In this document: in pieces, positions 29,101 to 40,770 of the stretch
How positions within the stretch are numbered: the stretch's first letter is position 1
How the letters are laid out: every line of letters starts with the position of its first letter
Assembly (NCBI GenBank): GCA_963855995.1
Contig: OY979719.1
Span: forward strand, 7,130,001 to 7,194,000
Reading direction: 5' to 3'
Length of the DNA: 64,000 bases
Source: Muricea muricata
Taxonomy: Eukaryota; Cnidaria; Anthozoa; Malacalcyonacea; Plexauridae
Made by a program: the position numbers and the translations under genes
Notes under the pieces: model-generated
The model's database searches: none
Told to the model about the DNA's origin: nothing
What the model saw: only the letters and a program-made list of their open reading frames with translations

Positions 29101-32100
29101 AAAATGTATTTTCCCAGGCCAATGTCACAATCAGGTCGTCCTCTGAGTGGATTTGTTCGACCAGGCACGCAAAGTGCGCGTCCTGGAACAATGGAGCAGG
29201 CCCTTCGTTCATCAAGAACAGACGGTACAGCAAGGTAAAGACCATGGTGACTTGGACAAAGTTGCATCAAGCCTGTTGGCTTCATCAAGTTGCATCAAGT
29301 CTGTGAAAATCAGACATGTTGAAACAACTTGCATCAAGCTTGTGAATAAAAAGTCTTGAGAATCAGCTTGCATCAAACCGGTTGACAACTTGCAACAGAC
29401 TTGTTGTCATCCAGCCGGTGCAAGCGAATGTGAACGCATCCAGATATCGGGTGGATGACTGCCAGATAACAAACCTGCCACAGACTTGCTGTAACTCGTG
29501 CGTTTTTAGCTGTGTACGTTTATGACAAGTGACAAATAGACCCTTTGCACATGACGTCACACTGGGTATGTGGAGAACAATAATTATTTATTTCACGTAT
29601 AAATTTTCAAATGAAGTAATTTTTTAAAAAATGTTGAAATATTAACTATCGTGACCCGCAAAGCCATATAGGCCTTTAACTCTTGCATATCCAGTGTTGC
29701 TGGGAAGCATCTATCATGACGTCAGTGCCAGTGTTCTATATATTTGAAAAAGATATGGCAGTTTTATTGCGTTTATAATTAACAATCACCCTCATCGATC
29801 GACTATCATCGCTTAGAAATCTCGAGCTAGTAAACTGATTGTTTTTATTTAATAGAATCAGAGATAGAAAATTGAATTTCAAGCCATTTTGTGTACTACA
29901 ATATTTACTAGAAATTGTCTTTGATTTGAACACCTGCTTGCCACTCACTATCTAGTATTGAGATAGCGAGTAGAGTAGCCAACGAAATGGCACCATTTGC
30001 AATAGTATACTGTCTAGTATGATTCTAGTAATTTCAGTTAAATATGAATATACATTGTAATTGATATTTTGCTCATTACAAATACAGACCCGTGACAAGT
30101 GCTTCTGGTCGCTTTGTTCATTTGGGGACGGTAGGTCAACTCTGTTATTTGGTTGATTTTAATGTTATCTATGGGTTAACACGTGATATTTGATTTACAT
30201 GTTTTAGACAGTAGCCTAACCAGCCCCACGACTATCCCGATTTTCGTGTTCGTTCTCTCAGAAAACACATTCAATTTCTAAAAATAGAAATAAAGATAAC
30301 AACTTGATCCGCAAACTGACGAAACCGGTCAAAACACCTGCTCCTTAAATCTTTATTGAACGATAATTTTGTAAGAATCAAGCCCACTCTTCTCGTTTTA
30401 CGTTCAAAACCTCCGCAATAGTGATCTAATTTCGCAGCAGTTAAACTGTTTAAAATGTCCAAAAGCTTGCTTTTCGTAATACAAATCCCAAGTTTTTTGG
30501 CCGGTTGACGACGCCATCTTGGATTCATCATACATGTGACGCCTGCGCTAGGTATGCGTTGGCTATCTAGGGCCTATCTAGGTTTCCGTGAACAAAATTA
30601 ACAAAAATTTCTTTCTAAAACCGGAGTTGATGACTAGGAGATGTTTACACGTGACTAAAATATAGCGGCCATCTTGACGACCTACCTCTCGTCTATCCCC
30701 TGTAGCTATGACCAAAACAAGAATACTTTAATTTTGTGGAAACACCACGTAAATTTAATATTGCAAAGCTTTCGATCTGTAAGCTTGGATCTTTATCAGT
30801 GCTAACACAAGGAACTTTAAAACTACATGTTCATTTGAACATATCATCTTCGTGATAAAAACTGCAAACTACAGTATCTAGTCAAAAACATCTTGGTTTA
30901 TTTTTAGGCGTCAATGCTTTCGCAGCCAGATGGCCCGTTCATTAATGTACCGAAATTAAATTTAGCCAAGTATGCCCAACGACAAAATCTTGCGAAGGTA
31001 AAATATTTATCATGCACGATACAAATGACACATACTGTGCAGACATTTTGTTAATGTTGTTGTTTGCTTTTTATTTTTAGTCTCTTTTTGAGTACATATT
31101 TCATCAAGAAAGCGACGTTCGGAACGTAAGATTTATTTACTTTACTTCTCTTAAACGCGTACATGCATTTGTTTAATGCTGGTTTTCATGTCCTTCCAAA
31201 GCCAAAATTTTTCTTATCAGAGCAGGAATTTTGTATGCCTTGGAAATCAGTACGGATCGTTTACCTTTGGGCGTTCACACGATGTCGGGATGTTGTAAAA
31301 TCCACCTGAGGGAGTGGGGGGGGGGGGTCGGATGACATGGTGCTAGGCCATAAACTATTCCTGAAAATTTTGATCCTTGTATCTTACAATGTGGTTGCAT
31401 CATGGATTGTTGTTTTGTCAACAAAATCTCAAATCATGGAGCAAGCACATATACAAGATTGTTTCTAAGGCCAACAAGAAAGTATCCGTATGAAGGAATG
31501 TAGACGATCCAGTCTTATGTTTAAACAATAAGCCAATTTTGGATGGGGTCTTTCCAACTAGTTAGAGAAAAAATAGAACAAGTGCAGACACGAATCATGG
31601 TTTATTACGTGGCTTTCCAAAAAATCACCTTCCCTCGCTCAGCCAAAGAAGGACGAAGCCACTAAGAGAATACAAGTAAACAAGCACACTTGCTATATGA
31701 ATTTCTCCCTAAAGGCCCTGCCACACGCTGCAATTTTGCTTGTAACTTGCAGCGCTGTTCTACTATACAGAGATTTAAAATTAGCAAATACGTTCTTTAC
31801 TAACATCTAACTAACAAGAGTAGAATTGCGTTGTTAGAATTGCCGTTAGAAATACCAAAATTCATCATTACACCTTTATGGAAATAAAAATGGTTAAGTT
31901 TGTTGCCTCTCAGTCTTCAAATATTTTTAACAATATATATAGCTATGTATTTGAATTATTATGTACATTTATCGTGTTTTATGACTTAGGATTAAATGAG
32001 CAGTTGTATTATTATATAGATATTATTACTGTATGTCAATGAACGTTTTGATTCAAGGCACTAGAGTTGGCGGCTACTGCGACAGAATCATGCAACTTCA

Positions 32101-35100
32101 AAGACCGGTGGTGGAAAGTGCAGTTGGCGAAGTGTTATTACAGGTTGGGCATGTTCCGTGACTCTGAGAAACAACTAAAATCTTCGTTGCGAGATCAAGA
32201 AATGGTCGACACATATCTATATCTTGCTAAAGTTTATGTTCGCTTGGATCAACCACTCACCGCTATCGAGATCTTGAAAAAAGTACTATGCCTGTATAAG
32301 GTTTTCTTAGCTTTCTGCATGGGCCATATATGTTCAGACTTTTGAATGATGGGTTTTAGATAATCAATTATGCATAATTAATGATCAGTGAACTCAATGT
32401 TTTTAGAATTATAAAGGTTAAAAAATGAAACCACTGAGCTTGAGTGAAATGATGCTTATTTTATCTTCCTGATTCGGTTCCTAAAAGCGTGTGCATTAAC
32501 CTCGATAGCTGTGTTTTTCAAACACCCTCATGCATGTACGGTACTGTACAAAAGTTTTAGGCCACCCCATTTTTTGCTTTTATAGCACAAGCCATATCCA
32601 TCTCAAAATAAAAGCAATTACAATGAAACTTGTACATCTGATTGAGCAAAACGTTATCTACAACTTACGACTTTAAAAAAATGGACATTGCAAACTGGAA
32701 GTTCGGCTGTAACCTGAAGTGTGGTTTACTATTCTTCCTCCAAGTTTATATTTTACAATGTACAGCTCATAAAAAATTAATCGTTTTCACAGTAACACTA
32801 CAGCAAACTCATTGAATCATTCCAGAAAAATTAAAACTTTTGATGCAGCATGCAGTTTTCAGTTTTGACAAAATCTAACCGTCTTAAAAAAAGCCACTTT
32901 CAAACCTTTGTGCTGCTCTATTTGAAACCATTTTTCTTGAACGCTTTTAACATGTGGACATTATAAGGAGCAAGAAAGTTTAATTTTAGGACGAATATCA
33001 ATAAACGATGCTCCCAAGATATAGATTTGTAATGTGTTATTATATATGAGATGCCTGTAAACGGATTCAATAATGATCGAATTTGCAATCACGTTTCATA
33101 CAAATGTTTTATCCATTTCTGGAACACTGTAACCCCCAAGCAATAGAGTCAGATGAAAAATCAACAATCTAATTAATTTGCGCTTGATTTGTTTTTGAAT
33201 TTGTACAAATGTAGTAAGGTGTATACATATACTCCCAGTCTGCAATATCCATTTTTTGCCCAATCACTTGTACAAGTTTCATTGTAATTGGTTCAATTTT
33301 TAGTAGGATATGCCTTCTTATAAAAAAGCAAAAAAAAATGGGGTGCCCGAAAACTTTTGGACAGTACTGTACGTAGATCATCTTTACTTGACATCTATGG
33401 ACAGAATGTGAGACAAACATACCACTCAATATCTTTTAGAATGTTTCTTCTCGTACTTGTAATCTCTTTCTAGTCCAGTATTATTAATGGAGAAAACTTG
33501 ATGTCACCTGCTTTTTATGTACTGGGTATACCTTACAGTCACAGTGATGAAAGTCATTTAAGTCCTAACTACTGACTGTACTATATTAACATCCAGAGGT
33601 CGCATGAAAGTTATTAACTTAGGTAAAATCTTTCTTTCTGCGCTTAAGGGAATTGAAAAGTTTGCAGGAGAAACTTCGCTTCTGACAGGAATAGCAAGAA
33701 TCCATGAGGTAAACTGCAATGAAATACATGAAGATAGCATGGTACATTATTGTGCGTATACTGTACACTTCAAGAAAGACATGGGTCTAAGACCATAGAC
33801 TATCTGGTACTCAAATTGCCAAGATCTGCGAGGTTCTAAATATGTCGCTACCAGTTTTTGTTTTTTCGCAATCAAAGACTTTAGTACTGATGTTTTCTGG
33901 AAAATAACACTTTCATTGAAATGAAGCATATGCCCAACAAATTGTAATATAACTTTTAAAAAACATCGCATGGACAACTTAAACCAAGTTGTGAAATGAA
34001 AACTTCTCCGTAGCTTACATGATAATCTGCAAGAGTAGAAAACAAATTATTATCTGAGGTGCATAACTATAACCAAGAAAAGTCTGTTGTCTACGCACAT
34101 TGATTTCGCTTCAATTAAAAAAACACTTAGAGAATAAAATTCAACATGCGCTTTAGATCCTGCAAAACATCAGACCAGCCAAATCTTTTGATTGACTAAA
34201 CAGCGCTGAATAACATTTCTTTTGTTTTCAAGGCTTTAAACAACATGGAGGATGCAGTACAAGTGCATAAAGATGTTTTACATTACGATAATACTCATGT
34301 CGAGGCCATTGCTTGCATTGCTACACAACATTTTTACACTGATCAACCTGAAATCGCTCTTCGATACTTCAGGTAGTTAAATGTTTTACACTCGATAGTT
34401 TTAGCTAGTCTTAGCCAGGAGGTGGAGCTGGACAGCTCTCAGTGTGTTCAAGCGCAGACAATCAAAGCAATGGACTGGAAAGCAATGAACTCATAAAATT
34501 TTCTTGAGAACCCTACAACTTCACTTTATACATATTTCAGGACTTTGTGTTTACATATTTTAAACAAGAACAGCTATGTCTATAGAACTATTATCGTTTT
34601 TTACTCTATTGGGGGTAAACAGGCCGAAAATCACGGTCGAATGTATTCGTGAGACTTCCTTAACATCAGTGAATCGCATCATCACACCCTCGAAAAGAAG
34701 ACAAACATTCAACGTTGGTTTTTACCGTTTTTAAAGCAAGCGAACGAGCTGTTCTCGTTTAAAATATGCTCAAAGACACTAAATATATTTAAGGTGAAGT
34801 TACAGAGTTTCAAAGTGAAGCTGTCAGGTAGTATAACGAGTGTCACGTCAGCAACACTAGGCTTTACCTCGCGTTTTCAGTGAACGAAGCCCGTCGAAGC
34901 CTTAAGAATATAGTATTTCACTGCGGTTCAAACTCAGCTTATGTTTTCAGGCGACTTCTTCAAATGGGAGTTTACAACACAGAACTGTTTAACAATCTGG
35001 GATTGTGTTGTTTCTACGCCCAGCAGTACGACATGGCATTAAACTGTTTTGAGCGAGCATTGAGTCTTGCGACAGATGAGAATATGGCTGATGTTTGGTA

Positions 35101-35467
35101 CAACATTGGTCAGGTTGCATTGGTAATATTATGTTGATATACTTACTGGATAGAGTTACTTGACTTCACCCCCCCCCTCGCTTTCCCTCTCACCCCCAAC
35201 CTTAAAAAGGATCGTTAAAATGAAAAATCGTTTTTGTCTTGTGTAGATTTCATGGAATCAAACATAATATCAAAATAAACGAACAAGGCGTTTTTAGTTT
35301 TGGATATTTTATATTTACATAACCACACAGAATCCTACAACAATCTTGGCGTGTTAGAATTCAGAAAAGGAAATATCGATCAGGCAAGAATCTTTTTCCA
35401 AACAGCGCAGAACTTGGCGTCGTTGACGTACGAACCAAATTTTAACTACGCCTTATTGTCGCAGAAA
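26078..35467 (+). CDS. TTC8: Tetratricopeptide repeat protein 8 / BBS8, 12 exons found, frame broken
   Basis: BBS8 is a subunit of the BBSome, the coat that moves membrane proteins in and out of cilia. Exons: 26078-26186, 27494-27614, 28228-28288, 29118-29234, 30088-30130, 30908-30997, 31081-31125, 32058-32282, 33649-33708, 34233-34372, 34951-35122, 35331-35467. All have GT/AG borders; phases agree through exon 11. Landmarks are LLKKNPYDQ, GRPLSGFVRPGTQSARPGTM, SGRFVHLGT, RWWKVQLAKCYYRLGMF, YLYLAKVYVRLDQPLTA, LLQMGVYN and FNNLGLCCFYAQQYDMAL; the latter half is TPR helices. The short vertebrate retina exon 2A is absent, as expected. Problems: exon 1 is out of frame (stop at 26144), an exon of about 72 nt between exons 11 and 12 is missing, and the C-terminal exon was not found. 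Confidence 0.85.
26187..27493. other. TTC8 intron 1 with CAACTTG-rich repeats
   Basis: The intron is noncoding. 26465-26610 and 27110-27370 are composed of degenerate ~10-base units around CAACTTG/CAAGTTG, in both orientations. Nothing else is supported. Confidence 0.6.
27660..27890. repeat. Degenerate tandem repeat of CTGGATACCAGATAGT
   Basis: Five copies of a 16-base unit, some degenerate, spaced by about 20-60 bases, lie in TTC8 intron 2 (near 27721, 27774, 27827, 27845, 27863). The copies differ by a few bases. A CA microsatellite-like run (TGTGTGTGTGTG) follows at about 27949. Confidence 0.6.
29240..29425. repeat. CATCAAG/CAACTTG-rich repeat in TTC8 intron 4
   Basis: Units such as TTGCATCAAG and ACAACTTGCA recur every 20-40 bases. 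This is the same compositional family as in intron 1. Confidence 0.5.
29755..30050. repeat. Dispersed repeat, copy A (copy B at 60160-60430)
   Basis: ATAATTAACAAT, then GATAGCGAGTAGAGTA and CTAGTATGATTCTA occur in the same order and spacing at 60160-60430. It is probably an old MITE; the ends are not resolved. Confidence 0.6.
32539..33369. mobile_element. mariner/Tc1-type MITE in TTC8 intron 8
   Basis: Inverted ends of about 50 bases: CGGTACTGTACAAAAGTTTT at the left, and the inverse at the right starting CAGTACTGTCCAAAAGTTTT. TA dinucleotides flank both ends. The length is 831 bp, without transposase. CAGTACTG.CCAAAAG is the usual Tc1/mariner terminal motif. Confidence 0.8.
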
Positions 35468-35677
35468 GTAAGTTACGAAATATACCGTGCATCTATGTTC
35501 TGCTCAGATACTAGTATAGCTGCCAGTACATAGACGGACTTCCTTGGGGGAGGGGTTCTTCCACCGCTAAGTATTAGTTATAACCCTCGAGACAAAATGT
35601 TCAAAAAAATCCCCCCCCTTAAGCATATAATGTATAATAACTAGATTTAAGTACCTATTGATCTATCTATATACACT
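35468..35677. other. Sequence after the last TTC8 exon found
   Basis: A good donor (GTAAGT) follows exon 12, but no final BBS8 exon is recognised here or as far as the 95-aa gene. A poly-C run is at about 35610. Confidence 0.45.
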
Positions 35678-36820
35678 GCGACTCACGATATTAGTTTTAT
35701 AAGATATTTATGCCGTACGTATTCAAAATGAGAATTGCTATTCATTATAACTTACGAACATCAAAACAAAGTTGTGAGAAAATCTTTACGATGTTGATGT
35801 TTGATGTTAGTCACATAACTGAAAAAATATGGCGCTGTTCCATATTTGAGGCGGACCACGCTATTAGTTTTAAAAATATGATAACACGACAGGACGTCGT
35901 TTTTAACTTAATTGGAAGTGGAAACGACATTCTTTAACCAAAAATAGCATAGGTAACAACAAGAGATTGTTTTAGCTAGAAAATAAACGAACTTGGTGTC
36001 ATAGTTGAAGGATTTTTCAGATATTACGTGGAACGGTGGAAAAGAGGGATTCTAGATTTCTAAAATGGATAAGAATGGAAGGTATTGGGCGTTTGAAGGA
36101 GAACTGTTCGTAAATTATCACATGATCAACGTCTATCAACATTTTGAGAAAGTTTGCTTTGCCAGATATCTTCAAAACTAGCAATGGTGGATTCCTGGTA
36201 AGCAGTAATAATTCTAAAAGTACCTCCACTGGTGTCGTGGGATAAACGTTTGGAACTGGATTGAGGCAAAAAAATGCTTGAGAGCACAACAGAAGTTTGT
36301 CCTTCTGACGGGCAGACGAAATCAGCATGATAAAGCTTGGAAAATGCGTGCATGGATTATTTTATTGATATTCAATGATGGTATGTGGCCGGCGAGGCTA
36401 AGGAGTCGACAAAAAAGTGGTAAAGTAAACGAGTTCTGCTGTTAACAGCGGAAATAGGGATCAGATGTCTCTTTTGCACATTTAGGCACATATGAAGACA
36501 CGTTGGTTGCTAATAATACAGATCTAAATGATCGTTTTACCACTTCTTTGGCAAGTACCTAAAACCTTTCATCAGAAGTTCCTTTTCCCAGCATTAGGGT
36601 ATTATCATGTTGATCTCGAAAAAGCCTGTCTCGACCTGTTGTGCTTTCAAGCAGTTTCCACTTAATCCAGTTTCAAACGTTTCTTCCATGACAGTAGTTA
36701 ACGTATATTTTTAAAATCAGTATTGCTTACCAGGAATCCATCATTGCTAGTTTTGAGGATATTTGGCCAAGCAAACTTTCTCAAAATGTTGATAGACGTT
36801 GATCATGATAATTTACGAGG
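35678..36820. mobile_element. Truncated copy of the CAGTGCGACTCACG foldback element
   Basis: 35678-36480 matches the left arm of the complete element at 40812-42397, and 36640-36810 matches part of its right arm. The remainder of the right arm is lost; sequence with CGAGGGCTTCGCCCTC follows. Short open frames on the minus strand are shared with the other copies and are not genes. Confidence 0.7.
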
Positions 36821-36999
36821 GCTTCGCCCTCATCAACTATCACCGCATAGAATCTCGAGCTCGTAATCTAATTGTTAATTATAGACTCTCTATTAATCCC
36901 CATAAGATGGTTGTGGTCTTACTGAAGAGCAAGAATTTAAAAAAGAGCAGGGCTTATTCATTACTCTTGGTTTGCCCCAAATAATTTTTATCATGAAAA

Positions 37000-39900
37000 G
37001 AACGTTAAGGAAAGATCTTTACAGCCACAGTTGTCAAGTGGTTGTCTCGCAATATCTTTGGAATATGTACAATGTAAAGTATACAATATGTAAGATATGG
37101 GAAAATAGAATAATTTGAAATGGCAGCAAATATTTGAATTTCTGCAACAAAATTATTCAGTTTTAGAGCTAAATGATGACACAAACTTTAAATAAAAATT
37201 ATTTTGCCTTGAGAAAGTTCAGTTTTAATCGTGTCACCGGTGTTCCAATTCGAAGGGCATATTTAGAGTCCTGCTAGAAAGAGAAAAATAGAAACTCGGT
37301 CATATATAGCTTCACATTCATCCGAATTTTATTAAATTTAAGAAAATGAGATTCCAGCCGGGTAAGCAGACCGAACTATGTCAAACAAGACAACATTTAA
37401 TAACTAAAACATGCATAAAATAGTTAAGGAGTATTTCTGTTGCATCTTTAGACTGACGAGGAAGATGACGCCATTTTGATTCTGACTTGCTTCGACAACG
37501 TCATGTCTTCCTTCGCATTTTTTGTAAATATCTTTCCCTCCGTGACTGAGAGGTAAAGGTAACTGTCTTCCGGCTGACCCATATCGTTTGAATTTAGTCT
37601 TAGATGGGTCCGTGGTCAAGTCCAACTGATCGGTTCCCAATCCATCCAAAACTTAAGTCAAAGCTGGGCGTGGAGTACAGGAAAATACTAAGAAGTACCG
37701 CGAGGCGAAGGAGGAAAACGTTATTTGCCTAGTGTTTTTACCTGATATTTAAGCAAATTTCCTAAAAAACTTGACTGTTAGGGACAGGCCTGTGGGGTTG
37801 GTGCTAATAAGCCTTCTTGCCGTTATTTCTCTTCGTTGAAAAAGACAAGTCGACTTCCTCAAGAAATAGCGACGTCAAGACTTCAAGCCACCACTAAACT
37901 TCTACACTGTAAAACTACGGTGTGGTGTTTAGCTGACCTAACCACTAAACTGTGTCAATTACATATGGCTGACTTCTTCCCGAAGCTTGCGGCACAAGCA
38001 TATATGCGCGAAGATGGGCAAAAACTTAAAAGCAAGTGTTTTCTTTCAGGAAAGATTCAAAGACGACAACACTCACTTAGTCAAAGCCGGGTAGTCATGT
38101 TTTAAGTTTGTTTAGCTATGTTTGAAGATCTTCCATGGATGCACAAACCTTTTAAAGCCTTTAAATCGGCCTTTAAATAGGGCCGGAGCTTTAAATGCCA
38201 TTGCGTTCAGTGTCCTTGATATAGGAGTCACATATTTATGGCCTTGGGTTTAATTCCCAAACACTGAATGGCTGTCTTCAGCTCTTTCAAGTAACAGGAT
38301 AACATTGCAACAAAATGGCACTACGTTGTCATATCGTAACTAATTTGTCAACACGTAACTCACGCCGAAACAACGACAACCAAACCCAAAAGATAGTAAT
38401 TCACTACCAACATGCAGGAAAGTTTGAGACTCAATGAATACATGTACACTGCAGACTGCAGAGTAATAGGTAGAGTTACGGCCATTGTTCTAAACCAAAC
38501 GTATTGCTCTTCAGGAAAACAGTTTTCAACCTATCAACAGAAAATTCACGGCTTCTGTATAACAAGGCATTTTCTGGTTATGGAAACCAAATTATATGCA
38601 TGTCGTTGTCTTAAAACAAACCTATTGCTCTTCAGGAAAACAGTTTCCTATCAACGAGAATGCCTGAAGCTCACATGTTGTATATAACCAGGCATTGTCT
38701 AGGTTATATCGCCCGTGAACTGCAGAGCAAACTATATGCATGTCGTTGTCCTAAAACAAACCTATTTCAGAGATACAGTTTCCTATCAACCAGAAATGCA
38801 TTTTATAGTTTATATCAATATAAACTATTAAATGATACAAATTGAATCGCATGTTCTACGTCAAGGCTTGCAGAATATACTATGTGTTACTCTGTCGTTG
38901 TTTCGGCATGAGTTACCTGTTGACAAATTGGTTGCAGTGTGACAACGTAGTGCCATCTTGTAGCAATGTCGTCTTATTACTTGAAAGAGCTGAAGAAAGC
39001 CATTCAGTGTTTGGGAATTAAACCCAAGGCCATTAATAAATGACTCCTGTATCAAGGACACTGAACGCAATGACATATAAAGCTCGATCAAGAAAGAAGA
39101 AAGGCCCACGGAAAGTCAACAAGACAACAGTTATTATAATTATGCAAACGTCTAAATTTCTTCTTGCAAACACCTTATTATAAAATATAGCCAAACAACT
39201 AAAATACTGTACGGCTTTGATTTATTGAGCGTTGTCGTCTTTGACTCTTTCCTGAAAGAAAACACTTGCTTTAAAGACTTTAAAGTGTTTGCGCATCTTT
39301 GCGCATCCATGCTTGTACCGTAAGCTTTAGGAAGAAGTCAGCCATATGTAATTGACAGAGCGTAGTGGTTTAGTCAGCTAAACCACTACACTGTGCCTTT
39401 ACATTGTAGTGGTTTAGTGGTGCGTTGAAGTCTTCCACCGCTATTTCTCGAGGAAGACAACTTGTCTTCTTGAACGAAAAGAAATAACGAGAAGTCTTCA
39501 ATGCACCAACTCTGCAGGCATGTCCCCAACAGTCAGCTTAAGCAAATTTGCTTAAATATCAGTTAAAAAACAATGGGCAAATAACGTTTGCCTCCATGGT
39601 CTCGCGGTACTGCTTAGTGTTTTCCTGCACTCCACGCCCATCTTTGACTTGAGTTTTGGGTGGATCGGGGACCGATCAGTTGCAATTGACCGGTCCGCGA
39701 TCCATCTAAAACTAAAGTCAAACGACATGGGTAAGTCGGAAGACAGTTACCTTTACCTCTCGACCACGGAGGGAAAGATGTTTGCCAATGAAAGTAGGAA
39801 CAGGTCTTTCATTGCTCATCAGCATGCAAATAAAAAAAAAATCCAAAAGCGTCCCTCATAAGCACTTTTTGGGCGAATTAACAAAGTAAACTAGAAGTAA

Positions 39901-40770
39901 ATAAGTAAAAGAAACACTTGAGTAAAAAATAATGGCAAAAACACTTCATTTGCACAATAAAAACTTATTTTTAGCTTCCTAAAAAAACATTGAATATTAT
40001 ACATACGGGTATTTGCTGGCGGACAATGGTCATCTGACGTCAGTTGCTTATGGAACTCGAAGACGAAGCTTCGACTTTTATGTCCGTCCAAATAACATTT
40101 GAAAATCTCCAGAAAGTCTAAAGAAACGCGATAAATATCAATTAATCATATACAAATGACGACGATGACACAGGGGAGACGTGAGGAGCAAATTGGAGCT
40201 AAAACAACGAAGAAATGGAACAAAAATTACGATGGAAGACATAACGTTGTCGAAGCAAGTCCGAATCAAAATGGCGTCATCTTCTTCTCCAGTCTAAAGA
40301 TGCAACAAAAATAGCCCTAGTATAGTTGAACATTGATAATATTGGATTTTTATTCAACATGTAAGTACTCCCTAACTATTCTATGCGTGCTTTAGTTATT
40401 AAATGTTGTCTTGTTTGACATAGTTCGGTCTGATTACCCGGTTGGAATGCCTCTGAAATTTAATAAAATTCAGATAAAAGTACTGGTATGTATGACTGAG
40501 TTTCTATTTTTCTCTTTCTGCTAGGAGCGTAAATGAGCCGTTCAAAATCGAACACCGTTGACACCATTAAAACAGAACCTCTTCAAGGTAAAATAATTTT
40601 TGTCTAAAGTTTGTCATTTAGCTGATTAATTTTGTTTCAGAAATTCAAGTATTTGCAGCCGTTTAAAATTATTCTTACATATTGCACTTTAAATTGTAGA
40701 TATTCCAGTGATATTTCAAGACAACCACTCGACAATTGTGATGGAAGAAGACACAGTCAGAAAAGAATTT
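37000..40770. repeat. Large diverged inverted duplication
   Basis: The left arm (about 37000-38420) is the inverse of the right arm (about 38860-40770) over most of its length, for example 37040-37110 against 40665-40740, and 37850-38060 against 39210-39490. The right arm carries an extra ~400-base segment (39800-40220). The arms differ by many substitutions and small indels, so the event is old. The right arm holds exons 1-2 of the 95-aa gene; the left arm holds a decayed copy of them. Confidence 0.75.
38480..38805. repeat. Three ~125-bp direct repeats in the palindrome centre
   Basis: The segment TAAAACAAACCTATTGCTCT ... CAGTTTCCTATCAAC occurs three times (near 38490, 38612, 38752). The third copy has a short deletion. 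Copies two and three share ATATGCATGTCGTTGTC upstream. Confidence 0.65.
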
